From contig JANTQA010000033.1 in assembly GCA_027625915.1 (NCBI GenBank), forward strand, positions 992,001-1,056,000: DNA of 64,000 nucleotides, given 5' to 3'. The position numbers and the translations under genes were made by a program. The DNA comes from Anaeramoeba flamelloides (Eukaryota > Metamonada > Anaeramoebidae). Below the pieces are notes generated by a model, which saw only the letters and a list, made by a program, of their open reading frames with translations, had not been told where the DNA came from and searched no databases. Of the stretch, positions 34,838 through 46,192 are shown piece by piece. Within the stretch, counting starts at the first letter, position 1. The number at the start of each line of letters is the position of its first letter.

Positions 34838-35690
34838 ATGAACACTTTATTAAAGCCTTTAAAAGTTGTTGCTTTCAGTGGTTCACCACGTGCCCGAGGA
34901 AACACGTATCAATTAATCCAAAAAATGTTTCAAGTCTTTAAAAAGAATAATGTTGAAACCGAGCTTGTTCAAGTTGGAACAAAACCCGTCAAGGGGTGCC
35001 GTGGTTGTTCGAGTAATAGACTCCTTTTTTTGTTACTAATAAATTCTCTGTTTATAACCGCACAACAAGGTTAATACTAAGAATCATTAATGGTTTTTCT
35101 TTTTTTTTTCTCTTTTCAATTTCAAAAGAGTGTGTGGATCTCGATCACAAATGCGTAATGGACAATGATCTTGTTAATTCAAGTATTCAAAAAATCAAAG
35201 AAGCAGATGGGATGATTCTTGCATCTCCTGTGTATTGCGCAGGTCCAACCGGACAAATGAAATGCTTTATGGATCGTGTTAGCTTTGTGAACGCAATGGC
35301 GAGGTTTGCGAATGGGACACAGGGCTTCTTGTATCACAAAGTCGGTGCAGGAATCTCTGTACATCGTCGAGGCGGTGCAGTTAACACACAAAGCCAACTC
35401 AACTATTTCTTTACCATTTCCGAATGCTTGATCCCTGGATCGACTTATTGGAATGTAAGATCTTTCTCCAATGACTTTGTTTTCTTTTTCTCCTGAATTC
35501 TTTTTTCCCTTATGCTATTTTTTTTTTATTTCACCAAAACAATAAAACATCTGAATAGTTTGCAGTTGGTATGGACCCTGGTGATATTAAAAACGACGAA
35601 GAAGGCATTGGCAATATGGTTGATTTGGCCAATCAAATGACTTACTTGATGAAATTAGTTCGACAAGATCGAGAAAAATTTGAAAAATAA
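34838..35690 (+). CDS. Iron-sulfur flavoprotein (NADPH-dependent FMN reductase fold)
   Basis: Exons 34838-35012, 35129-35454 and 35559-35690 join in frame (phases 1 and 0) to 210 residues. It has a flavodoxin-like fold that binds FMN plus a 4Fe-4S cluster. In anaerobes, Isf proteins shuttle electrons and help reduce O2 or peroxide. The phosphate loop SGSPRARGNT is at residues 14-23. The cluster motif is C54-x2-C57-x2-C60-x6-C67. It is assembled across intron 1 and so supports that splice. SPVYCAGPTGQMKCFMDR follows at about 91-108. No signal or mitochondrial-type leader is evident, so it is probably cytosolic. The introns are 116 and 104 bp. A bacterial or archaeal origin followed by intron gain is plausible for the family in anaerobic protists. 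Confidence 0.9.
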
Positions 35691-35849
35691 CCGTGAAGCC
35701 TTGTTTTAAACAAAATTATTAAAATGATTCCTGAATCGATTTTTATTTGGATCTAGCATATTCAATGTCAAGTTTAACTTTTTTATTTTAATTTTTGAAC
35801 AAGATCTTTATGAGTAAAATAAGTGAAATATCTTGATTGATATAACTTT

Positions 35850-35855
35850 AATAAA
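35850..35855 (+). terminator. Poly(A) signal of the flavoprotein gene
   Basis: AATAAA 160 nt after the stop. Position only. Confidence 0.25.
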
Positions 35856-36038
35856 ATATTTGATTTTTTAGCTTTATTTTTTTTGTTTTTTTATTTCAGT
35901 CTCCACCATACAAAATAATTTTTGAAAATTTTTCACAAGCCTATTTTGACAAATTATTCAAAAGGTGATACAAAATAAAGATTTTTTGATAGTACATTGT
36001 TCAGTTTTTGTTCCGTTAGATTTAATAAAAATAAAATA

Positions 36039-36731
36039 TAGTAGGGAAAACAATACCTGATATGAAAATAATACTGGAATAGATTTTTAATTTTGATTCT
36101 TGGTCAAATTTTTCAGTAATTTCTTGAATTTTCAATCAAATACTTTTTATCAATAAACAAATTTTTTATCAAGATAGTAATAAACCTACTGTAAAAATCA
36201 AATTAGCAAAATTAAAATTTTATCTCAAAGTCCAATAAGAAAGATTATAGAAATTTCAAAAAATATCATTACTAATTGAATTTCTAAAGATATTTGGGTT
36301 TTTTCAGTTAATAATTAATTCATAATATTTGGAACCTGAAGTAAAAATTTTTCTTTTTTTAATTGGAAAATAACAGTATTTAAAATTCATTAAAGTATGC
36401 TGTCTCTAGAATATTAAAGTAATTGTTTGATAGCACAAGTAAACAACCTTATTTATGAAAAGTAACAGAGTTTTTTAGAGGTTTGACAGAGTTTGGAAAA
36501 GGTTGATTTTTATTCTTGTTTTTTGTTTATTGATTGAATAACGTATTGAACAAGTGTAATTTTATTAATCATCATTCTAATAAGTGGGTGATTTTTAATT
36601 TTAAAAGTTTGATTTTTAAAAAAAAAGGATTGTTATTTTAAATAAAAGAAATAACACACCAATTTTGCCAATAATCACAATTAAAAATCTATTCCGGGAT
36701 TATATTCATTTCAGGTAATTTTTGACTACTT
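36039..36731. mobile_element. MITE family E, copy E1 (693 bp), TA-flanked
   Basis: Left arm TAGTAGGGAAAACAATACCT...ATAGATTTTTAATTTTGATT; right arm is its inverted partner, ending GACTACTT. It is flanked by TA at 36037-36038 and 36732-36733. The arms match E2. No ORF is present. Confidence 0.65.
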
Positions 36732-37189
36732 TACTTTTAAACACAAAAAAACAAAAACAAATAAATACCCAGTAAAAAATGAAAAGAAAAAAAAAAAATG
36801 ATTCAATTTAAAACTTTAATTTCTTGGGCCACGAAAAAAAATAATAATATAATTTTCCATCTCTGAAAAAAATAAAAAAAGGAAGAACAAATTAATCACT
36901 GGATTATTATTATCAAATGGCTTTCTGAAGATCATTTTTTTTTTTTCAACTATTTGTAATGAAATCTGATTTTTGGGAATTAAAATAAAAATTTTTCAAT
37001 TTTAATTTGGAAAATTACTAAAGTAATTTAGAATGAATTTATCAATACAGAAGAATCCCATCTTTTCCAACTTATAGTGAAATTTAAGATAAAATAAAAA
37101 TGTATTTTCTATCTCACATTTCCGATTTTTATCTAGTATTTTAAAGCTTTATAATATCTTATTATAAAAATTACGTTTTATATCAAACT

Positions 37190-37500
37190 AAATTCCAAAA
37201 AATTGTACACAGATTAAACAGTTGAAAGAATAACAAAATACATATTATATCCAATTTGGTAGTAATTCTAATTTTTACAAATTATTTCTTTTTTTTTATT
37301 TGTAATATTTTCATTTTCTTTTACTGTTACTTAATATTTTTCCTTAGATCTGTATTTTTTTTTCAAGGGGGATAGAAAATTATTTTTGAGTTTGTTAAAT
37401 TGAAAAATCACATATAATTAGTCAATGGTATCTTATCATTTGATTGATCAACAATTGTTGGTGTAATTTCAACAAATTTCCAAATACATTATTTATTTCG
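37190..37500 (+). repeat. Direct repeat, left copy, beside F-box-like exon
   Basis: Shares 'TTAAACAGTTGAAAGAATAAC' and 'ATCTTATCATTTGATTGATC' type landmarks with 37855-38150 in the same orientation. Diverged and AT-rich. The two copies bracket the F-box-like exon. Confidence 0.4.
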
Positions 37501-37532
37501 CTCGTCTCATTATTTTGGACATATACAGATTT

Positions 37533-37868
37533 TTATTTTTGATTTTTATTTTTTTTTCTTTTATTTGGGTTAAAAGGATTACTTATAAAATCATCGACAA
37601 TGGGTAACTTTAATTTTATTTTTGTATTAGGTTGTAAAAAATATTCTAAATTGAGTTTTATTTTGGATCTGGCTAAATTTTTGGAAATCAAGTTTAGTTT
37701 ATAAAATTTCTCTTTGAAAAAAATTCGATTTAATTTTTCACAAAAAACCTTATTAATGATCAATGCATTTATATAAATTTTTAAATTTTTTGTCAGGTCT
37801 TGTATTTCTAAACACTTCAAAAAGAAAATCCAAGCTACTTCTGGTATAAGAAAATTCTTAGAATTTGG
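37533..37868 (-). CDS. F-box-like exon (3' exon of a gene or fragment)
   Basis: A 111-codon open frame in phase 0 after a good acceptor (AACCTGTAG), ending in TAA. Residues 7-55 (FLIPEVAWIFFLKCLEIQDL, then ALIINKVFCEKLNRIFFKEK) follow the F-box pattern of IPEx-W/L, LxxLEIxDL, xxVxKxF and a final FYKL. F-box proteins recruit targets to SCF ubiquitin ligases through Skp1. The remainder is Lys/Asn/Leu-rich and ends in a basic tail. No upstream exon with a start was found. Direct repeats flank the exon. The F-box call rests on pattern only. Confidence 0.4.
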   Translation of the reverse strand, partial: PNSKNFLIPEVAWIFFLKCLEIQDLTKNLKIYINALIINKVFCEKLNRIFFKEKFYKLNLISKNLARSKIKLNLEYFLQPNTKIKLKLPIVDDFISNPFNPNKRKKNKNQK

Positions 37869-38150
37869 CTACAGGTTAAAACAGTTCAAAGAATAACAAT
37901 ACTGCATTTTCTTTCAATTTGTTAATAATTGTCGATTTTTACATTCTATTGTTATCAAATTTTGTTTTTTTAGTTTTTTTTTTCTTTTTTCCAATTAAGC
38001 AACTGTTTTTATTAAATCATTTTTTTTTTTTAAGAATTGATAAAGGTAGAAGTTGGGTTAGATTGAAACCCCAATTAAGTAGAGTTCATAGTATCCTATC
38101 ATTTGATTAATCAATAAATGTTAATGAAATTTCAACAAAGATATCAATAT
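37855..38150 (+). repeat. Direct repeat, right copy, beside F-box-like exon
   Basis: Counterpart of 37190-37500: AAACAGTTCAAAGAATAAC at the left and ATCCTATCATTTGATTAATC at the right. Confidence 0.4.
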
Positions 38151-38549
38151 ACTTTTTACTCTGCTTTTTTCCAAATCTTTTCTAAAGACTCTTGATTTTA
38201 ATTTTTTCTTGTTATATTTTTTTTTTATTATGATGAAAAGAGTATTATATATTAATATTCATACTAGAACACTTAAATATAATTGAATCTTCAGTTTAGA
38301 AAAAAATACAATAAATTAGGTTTTTTTTTGCCTATTTCCAAGTCTGATGTGTCCAAATTTTTTTGAATATGGTTTAATTATTGAAATGAGATTTACCAAA
38401 TGTTAATCAAGATAATTAAAAAATTTATCAAAAAAAAAAAAGTAACAAAATGTTTTATTCATTGAAATTATGTTTTATATTTGAGAAAATTATTTCTGAT
38501 TTTTTATTTTTTTTTTTTTAATTCTTAATAGAAAAGCTATTATCCTTAA

Positions 38550-39653
38550 GGGGGTGGTATTTTTTAGAAAAAAATTCAAATCTTATTAATTTCTTGAAAT
38601 TTTTTTTTTCGTAATTTGTGTTTCAACTTATCAAATGGATGAGTTAACCTCATCTAAAAAATTTATAAATTAGATTCTCTTTTTTAAAATACAAAATTCC
38701 AATGTTTCCAATATAGAATGAAAAAAAGTAACATATTATTTTTTTGGCAATTAAGTTAATTCTTGAAAATGGTAAATCATTTTACTTCATTATATGCTGA
38801 GAAGTATTGCTTTCGAAACAAATATTTTATTTTGTTATAATTTTATTTTAAAGCAAATCCCAGTAAAAAAATTTATTGTGATATTGGTTATTTAATAAAT
38901 GAATATTTGATCTTTTTTTAATATAAGATTTCTCAATGTAATTTAGATCTATTAAGTACTAATATTTTTTTTTTATTATTTAAAAATGTTGTTATCTGGT
39001 TTTCAAATAATAAAAAAAATGCAAAAAAGTTTTTAATTTTGAAAATTTTTTTTTGGAAATTGTTTGATAGTATTAACATGAAACATTATTGCAATTTTGG
39101 TCATTTTTTCAGAAAAAAAAACCTTTTTGAATTTTGAAGATAAAATTACTCTATTCCCCAATATTTTCAAGAAAATTTTATTGTGAAAAAACTAATTTTA
39201 TCTTACATCTTAAAACAGAATTTCTTGATAAAATTTTGTACTGGCTTCAAAATTTATTAATTATAACTATTCTTCTTAAATAAATACCATTAAGTTTCAA
39301 TTGATTGAATAAATCCTTTTTTTGGTTAACCAAAAGATTTATCCCAAAAAAGAAAAAAATCTAAATTTTAATATTCCTGGTAACAACGACTTGTCATTGA
39401 ATAATAATTATGGAAATTGTAATAAAAAATGTAAAAAATTTTTATAAGATGAGAAATAAAATGAATTTAAATATTTTCCAATTCAGAAAAAAAGGAAAAA
39501 AATAATTGATCTCAGTCAAAAGAATTATTTTTTATTGTGTTTCTTAGTTGATCAGAAATATTTGAAACTTTGAATATAGAAAATTTGTAAACAGAGAATA
39601 CCACCAATAACATATTCTAAAATTTTGCCTTGTTACAGTCAAGGACTGATCCC
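38550..39653 (+). mobile_element. TTAA element family A, copy A3 (1.1 kb)
   Basis: Flanked by TTAA at 38546-38549 and 39654-39657. The termini read inward are GGGGGTGGTATTTTT and GGGATCAGTCCTTGAC. It aligns end to end with A1 and with the reverse of A2. It is non-coding. Confidence 0.75.
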
Positions 39654-40904
39654 TTAAAAATTTTTGAAAAAAACATTACTTGCTATTGCTAATTAATTTC
39701 CGAAATTGTATTTAATTCTCAATTTTGATCAATTCATCTAATTCGAATTGATGAAAGAAAATAAGATATTTTTTAAAATTCTGTAAGGGGATATAGTTTA
39801 TCAGATATTTTTTAGTTGTTATTAAAAAAAAGTAGTTTTCTATCAAATTGAGCATTCGATAAAGTTAATTTAAAATAACTTCTTTCTGTTTTTAACTGGC
39901 GTTATTTTAGTTAATTCGAAAAAATATGTTGATTATAATTCTCGATGGGTGATGTTTTTAATATCGTTAAGAGAAAATTATAATCAGATTATTTTTGAGA
40001 AATGAACAAAATTTTAAGAGTTATTATTTGAAACAGGTCCGTTAATACCAATGATTAAAATCGCATAAAATACAAAAAAACAAATATATTTACAATTTGA
40101 ATTTTATTCTGAAAAATATCAAAAATTCGACCAATTTTTTTAATAATTTTGAGAAATTTTGACTCATACAGAATTTCCCAAAATCATCTTTAAATTACCA
40201 AACTCAAACAAATTGATCAATTTGATCTCGAAATTTTCAACTGATATTTTTTATTATTATTGTTTGTTAAAAACATTCAAAATGGATGAGTAAGACGGTT
40301 AAAAGACTCTTTTTAATTTTCATTTTTTTCGAAAATTAGTATAAGTTTCTATACTCGATCTACATAAAATTTACTAATTTTATTTATCACACAACTCAAC
40401 TAATTTTAATAATTAGAAACTCTTTCATCATTCTCAAAAGTTATTTTGAATAACAAAAAATAACAATTCACAATTTGAAAATTGTCAAAATTTAAAGAGT
40501 AACAAAGTGGCAAGAAGTTGATCTAAAGTATAGGCTAATTAAATCAAATTTTATAGATATGTTATTTTTTGTCATTTTTTTCGCCTAGCCCAGAAGAAAA
40601 TGATAACTTTTTTAAATTTGTCAGAAATTTTAGATTAGTGTTTATTGTTAATCGTTCGATACTAAACTCGTATCATCTGTTAAAGAGAGAATTTTGAAGT
40701 CACTAAATTCAAGACTGCCGATTCATAGAGTATCTAAACCCAGATATACGTCCAAGATATATAAAATCAAAATTACATATTCAAACTTAAATTAGGAAGT
40801 CTATTAATATAACCAAATATTTATTTGATTAACCTTGTTTTGTTAAAAAAAATAATATTTAACTCTGTTATTTTTTTAAAAATTATTTTCAAAATATTGA
40901 AAAT

Positions 40905-41533
40905 ATATTATAGAACAAATAATTTCACAAAAAGGAAACTAAACCAACCAATTTTCCTGTTTTAATATTGATGATTATTGAGTAAATCTTGAAATTAAAA
41001 TAATAATTACCTTTAGATAAGTTCTAAAGATGAATTAATAAATACTGTAATGACTAGTTTTTTTTTAGTTTCTATTTTTGAGATTTGGGTAAAGGAATAT
41101 ATAAAAATCAATCTTTGGTGTTTTTTGCAAATAATTATTGAATAAATCGATAAAATTAGAAAATTAAACAAATAGCTACTTTTGTGATATCTGAAAATTC
41201 GTTTGTAATGGCTGAGAATACTATTATCACCAATTTCCATTTTTGGTTTACTTTTGAAGAGAGAAAATTACTTTTCTCCATGTGTGACCTAATTCCTAAA
41301 CAATACATTATTTTTATTTCATTCTTTTTAGTTTTGGAAAAGGAATTAAAAAAAAAAAATTTCTAAAATCAAAATATGTTAATTGTTATCATTAGTAAAA
41401 AAATCCAATAGTTTATTGTTCAATAATATTTACGAATAGATTTAAAAGTTTGATTTGAACCTAACCTTGTATGATTAGTCTTCCAATTACAACATACTTT
41501 AGTTATTGGTGAACCTGTTGTGCCGCGAATCCC
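40905..41533 (+). repeat. Dispersed repeat B, copy 2 (TTAA-type right end)
   Basis: Counterpart of 1210-1691, ending 'GTTGTGCCGCGAATCCC' next to TTAA (41534-41537). It has an additional ~150 bp in the middle relative to copy 1. Confidence 0.5.
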
Positions 41534-41741
41534 TTAATTAACATCATCACACTATTTAATTTTAAATTATCCAAAATAAAAAATAAAATCAAAGACGAGT
41601 GTTCAAAGGTTAAGAATAGTGAACAATTAAAAGTAGTGTTTGTGGTTTCAAAACTATTTGAATTTTAAAATAAATCAAAAAAATTTTTTAAATATTGGCT
41701 GCCTCCTTCGCCATCCATTGTCTTTTTATAAAATCTCTTTT

Positions 41742-41965
41742 CTGTTAGTATATTTTAATTTTTTTTTGAATAGTTTGTAACTCGCAAATCTGATACCTTT
41801 GACTAATTTTTTCATATGGAATGGTTATTAAATAAATATTGTTCAGAGTGTTTTCCAAACGGACCTGTTCAAGCCTGTATGAATAAAAAGATTCATATTT
41901 ATAATTTAGTAAGGTTAATTTTACTTTCAACATAAAAACCATTTGATAAATGCTTCTGATGAAGA
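41742..41965 (-). CDS. Candidate exon, unknown function
   Basis: After a possible acceptor (CTTCATCAG) the frame is open to a TAA. It includes an ATG at 41942 and YRLEQVRLENTLNNIYLITI, a complex composition unusual for this AT-rich DNA. It lies downstream of DAD1 on the same strand. No family was recognised. It could be an exon of an unfound gene or a remnant. Confidence 0.25.
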
Positions 41966-42326
41966 TTGTGTGATTAATTTTTTAGGGTTGTTAAACACCA
42001 ATCAAACATTAAAAATTGGTATTAAAATCAAAAAGATGAATTTAATTTTGAGAATTAAGATAAAAAGAGAAAAAAAAACTAAAAAAGAAAAATAAAAGTA
42101 AAAAAAAAAAAAAAAAAAAAAATTTTTAATTCAAAGGATCGCAACAATCAAAAACCCAAAACACCAAAGAATTGGATTCTTCAAATCAAAAATTTTTGTT
42201 TTGTTTTTATTTCTTGTTCAAAAAATTAAAGAGTGTAAAACCATTTACCAAATAAGTTAAAGTAAATCGAACAAACAAGAAAAAAAAAAAAAAAAAAAAA
42301 AAGAAAAAATTATCAAAAGAGTATCT

Positions 42327-42662
42327 TTAGCCAATGTAGTTGAAAACAGCCAGATGCAAAATTACGTTACAAATCAGAAAATCAACAAATGCACGCTTCG
42401 TTGAAACCTTTGTTTCCTTATTTTCTGGATCTACCAATGTTCGGAGATTGATAGTAAGCACAAAAGATCCGACGGTTGAAATGAAGCCGGCTAAAAAGCT
42501 ATTGAAAGGAAATTTACCAACAAGAAAGACATAAGCAAATTGGAAGATCCCAGTTAAGAATTGGAACAAAAGAAAACAGTCAATAATTTTCAATGATTGT
42601 GTTGTTGTGTTTTTATAAGCAACAAATAATTTTTTAAAGATTGCTAATGGACTTTCGCTCAT
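42327..42662 (-). CDS. DAD1: DAD1/OST2, oligosaccharyltransferase subunit
   Basis: Intronless 111-residue protein, nearly the usual family length (about 113). DAD1 is a small membrane subunit of the ER oligosaccharyltransferase that transfers the lipid-linked glycan to Asn in nascent proteins. Family landmarks are the N-terminal LKIIDCFLLFQFLTGIFQFA, the highly conserved GKFPFNSFLAGFISTVGSFV, and the C-terminal RAFVDFLICNVILHLAVFNY followed by IG. Three hydrophobic segments lie at about 26-48, 51-75 and 90-109. The start is the ATG at 42662, giving MSESPLAIF. The C-terminal Gly is kept. The sequence looks fully functional. Confidence 0.96.
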   Translation of the reverse strand: MSESPLAIFKKLFVAYKNTTTQSLKIIDCFLLFQFLTGIFQFAYVFLVGKFPFNSFLAGFISTVGSFVLTINLRTLVDPENKETKVSTKRAFVDFLICNVILHLAVFNYIG

Positions 42663-43614
42663 TTGAGAAGAATTTTTTTGTTAACAAAAAAGAGTAAAAA
42701 ATGGGAATATCAACTATTTCTTTGATCCTGATAATTCAAATTAAATGGTAACTTTTGGTTTTGAAGTAAATTGAATTTGTATTCGTCTTGTTGTTAGTGC
42801 TCATTTATATACAAAAAAACAACTTTATTTTGTTGTTAACTTGTAAATTTATTCTTTTTTTTTTAGATCTATCTTTCTTTTTTACAGATGAAATTAGTTC
42901 TGATTTGAAAAAACAAAATTTTAACTTCATAAAAAGTCATGTTGTTTGGTTTGTTTGTTTTTGAAACAATTATTTAGGAATTAAGAAATTTTTCGTTTTG
43001 TTTTGAAGTTATTTTTTGTGTTTTATGGGTTTGAATAAACAAATAAATTCAGATCCCGATTTAAGGAGAGGGTAAAAAATTTTGTTGTCGAGGAAACAAA
43101 ATCGAGGAATTAGTTGAAATTGTTTGAAAATTTGTCTTTAAAATTCAAATAATCAAATAGTCAGACATATTTTCCCATTTTGAAAAATTTTAATTGAATA
43201 AATATTCTTAAAAAATAATTTTTGAGTGCCATGTGATATTGAAACTTTGAAACCAAAAGGTCATTTGCTACTCTATTTGTGAAAATTGTCAAAAGTAAAT
43301 CAGTGTAGAAATCTTTAAATTTTCAATTTTCTTGAACATTTTTTTTTTAAATTAATATACAAAATATTAAGAGAAGATCCAATTTAATAATTTTCTAGTT
43401 GGGAAAAAAAAACTAATATTATTCCAAAAATTAACTATATAGGAAAGTTATTCTTACCAAAAATACTCAGAAACTTCTTAATAATTTAAATAACAATTAT
43501 GAAAAGTATTGTTATCTTGGTAATTTTTCATCAAATTGTCTAGTTTGAAAAACTTAACATAATAAAGTAGAACTAAAAAAATAAAATTAAAAAGAATCAA
43601 TATTTTTAACAGTA
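42663..43614. other. Region upstream of DAD1, nothing recognised
   Basis: AT-rich with no exon or clear repeat. It should contain the DAD1 promoter, but no distinctive motif is visible. Confidence 0.35.
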
Positions 43615-43809
43615 AGGCCAGTTCCACTTTTAAGGCACAAACTTCAATGAAATTTGATGCTCAATAAAATTCTCAAATTAAGGCACGAAACTCAGATTCT
43701 AGTAAAATGATTTGTAAAAATAAAAATTCCAAATTTTGTACCTTAATTTGAGATTTTTTTGTGCCTTAAATTTCGTTGAAAGTTTGTGCCTTAAAAGTGG
43801 AACTGAATA
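43615..43809. mobile_element. MITE family L, copy L2 (195 bp)
   Basis: Palindrome with CCAGTTCCACTTTTAAGG at the left and its inverted match CAGTTCCACTTTTAAGGC at the right, flanked by TA at 43613-43614 and 43810-43811. The right arm keeps GCCTTAAATTTCGTTGAAAG unchanged from L1; the left arm has decayed more. Confidence 0.75.
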
Positions 43810-44165
43810 TAAGTAAATTATAATAATAATAAATTTGGGGGTATGGTAACCTGTTCCTTGATTCGTCATGATCATGAAAAAGTTTTTCAAAAAAAAATAA
43901 GCCTTTGCTATTTTTTCAGTTTTTTGTTAACTTCATTTATCAAAAAGACGATTGTTCAATAAAAGATCTTGTACCAAGTATTAATTTTCAGAATATTTAT
44001 CAATATACTTGGAAAATCCGATTTTCATATAATAATAAGATTTTTTTGTTTATTTTTATAGTAAAAAAATTTTAAAAATTTTATCAATCATTGTTAAGTA
44101 GTTGTAATTATTTATTTTAAAAGTATTTTAAATTAGATAAAATATTTCAAATGGATAATCAATTA

Positions 44166-44364
44166 TAACAAGTGTCACTTTTAAGGTACAAACTATCAAC
44201 AAAATTTGAAGCACAAAAAAAAATCTCAAATTAAAGCTCATTTTTGGAAATTATTTTTTACACAAATATTCTACTAGATTTTGAATTTAGCGCCTTAATT
44301 TGAGATTTTTTTTTTGTGATTTAAATATCATTGGTAGTGTGTGTATTAAGAGTTAAAATGGCTA
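44166..44364. mobile_element. MITE family L, copy L3 (199 bp, diverged)
   Basis: GTCACTTTTAAGGTACAAAC at the left; CGCCTTAATTTGAGATTTTT and AGAGTTAAAATGGCTA at the right. TA lies at 44164-44165 and 44365-44366. It sits only 356 bp from L2. Confidence 0.7.
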
Positions 44365-46192
44365 TATTTTAACTACTAAAGAATTATTTATTGATATAAA
44401 GTGAAAAAAAAAATATTGGTTTTTGATTTGATGGTTGGGTTTTTGTTAATTTTTGAAATACAGTTAAAATTTAATAAATAAGTAGTTTGTTCTAACAAGT
44501 AAAAAATAAAACACCTATCGAAATTTTGCAGAATTTAAATTAATTGAAATATCTTTTATATATTTTACTTGAAAATTTTGAATTCTGGGGAACCTTATAA
44601 CTTGGCAAGGCACTTTCGTCGGGTTTTATGTGTGTAATAAACATAGCATTAAATTGGAGTTTTTTGTCTATTCTTTTGAATTCTGGAAAACCACCGTTAG
44701 CGTTTCCATAATTTAAAAAAATGAGTAAAATCTTTGATTTTTCTCTATTCTTTTGAATTTAGATTAATCTAAGGCACTCTAGGGTACTTTAAGGACACTT
44801 ATAATAATTAACATAATAATAATTTATTTATTTTGTATTGGAGTTTTCTTAGATGAGTACAAAATTTTCAAAAATATTAGTTCCTACCGGTTATTGTAAA
44901 TATGCCCAAGTTGAATTAAACTGGAATTCATCCATCCTTTTCTTCAGAATTTTTTAACCGAAAAAACATCTTTTTTTTTTCTAGACTAGAGACTTTGAAA
45001 AAAAGTGGTAATACTAAAAACAATAAATGCACTAACTTCATGAATTTGAAGTTCTGAGATTTTGATTATCTTGTGAAAAAACTTTATTATTAAAGATGAA
45101 AGGTTAACGAACAGACTAGTGTTTTTGTCTAACTTAAACTTTTCGAATTTATTTTTTCATTTTACCAATGTCTAGGTTTTTTTTTTTTTCGTTTTCCAGA
45201 ATTTAAAAGAAAAGAAAAAAATCTTTTATTTTAATTTATTTTTTTGACTTCTGGAAAACCTTGAATCCTGAAATATCAATTATTAATTACAGGTTATGCT
45301 ATTTTTATTTATTGTCGGTAATCTTTTTTAATCGATTTTTTACTCATCTCATTCTGAATGGGGTGATTTTTTAATTTTAATCATGCAAATGTGATCATCA
45401 TCTTTATTTTTCTTCTTCTCTTTTTTATTATTGTGATAAATTTTCTATAATTGTTCCTTTCCTACACTAGTAAAAAATATTATTCTAGAAAGTATTAAAT
45501 TTTGCAGTTTACTCAATTGTTATCAACATCAAAACCTAAAAATTATTAATTTAGATACATAACAATGAAACTTTTTTTTTTTTTTGAACATTTTCCCGTA
45601 TACAATAATTGAATTTCTATATAATCTTTTGCTTAATAATTTAATTTTTTAAAAAGTGGATTTTTTGGCAACTAATCTACATTTTAAGATAAACTGAAGA
45701 AAGGTATTTTTCAACTATAAAGTCTTCAGATTGATAATTCAACATTTAAATTTGTCTCTGCAAATTTAGCTTTTTTTTCGAAAATTCTTGTTTTTTTTTT
45801 CTAATATTTTAGATCATTTTTTATTGAGTAAATCAACAAAATATTACTATTTTACGAATCGAATTTTTAAAGCCATTTGATCGGTCGAGTACTAATTTGA
45901 TTTACATTCAACAACAACAAACTTTAATTTTGGACTTTTTTGTGGTAAACACTAACCCCTTTATGATGAAGAAAATTCTAAAAAACGAAAAAAAAAAACA
46001 AAAAAAAAAAAAAATTTAATGAGCTTTATTTATGATTTTTTTAGTATAATTTTGAATTAATGTATTTTCTGTAGAAAAAAAATTAAATATAATTTTGCTT
46101 CAGGTTGTTCAAAATTTTATGTTTCTATATTGTTTTTTAAAATTGGATGAAACAATTTTAAATAAAGAAAAATAAACAATTGATTTAACAGT
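44365..46192. other. Intergenic region, nothing recognised
   Basis: AT-rich. The phrase 'TCTATTCTTTTGAATT' recurs at about 44670 and 44738, a short direct repeat. No gene was seen. Confidence 0.35.

Noticed and set aside
35179-35397. Minus-strand Cys/His-rich frame
   Set aside because: It is the antisense of flavoprotein exon 2.
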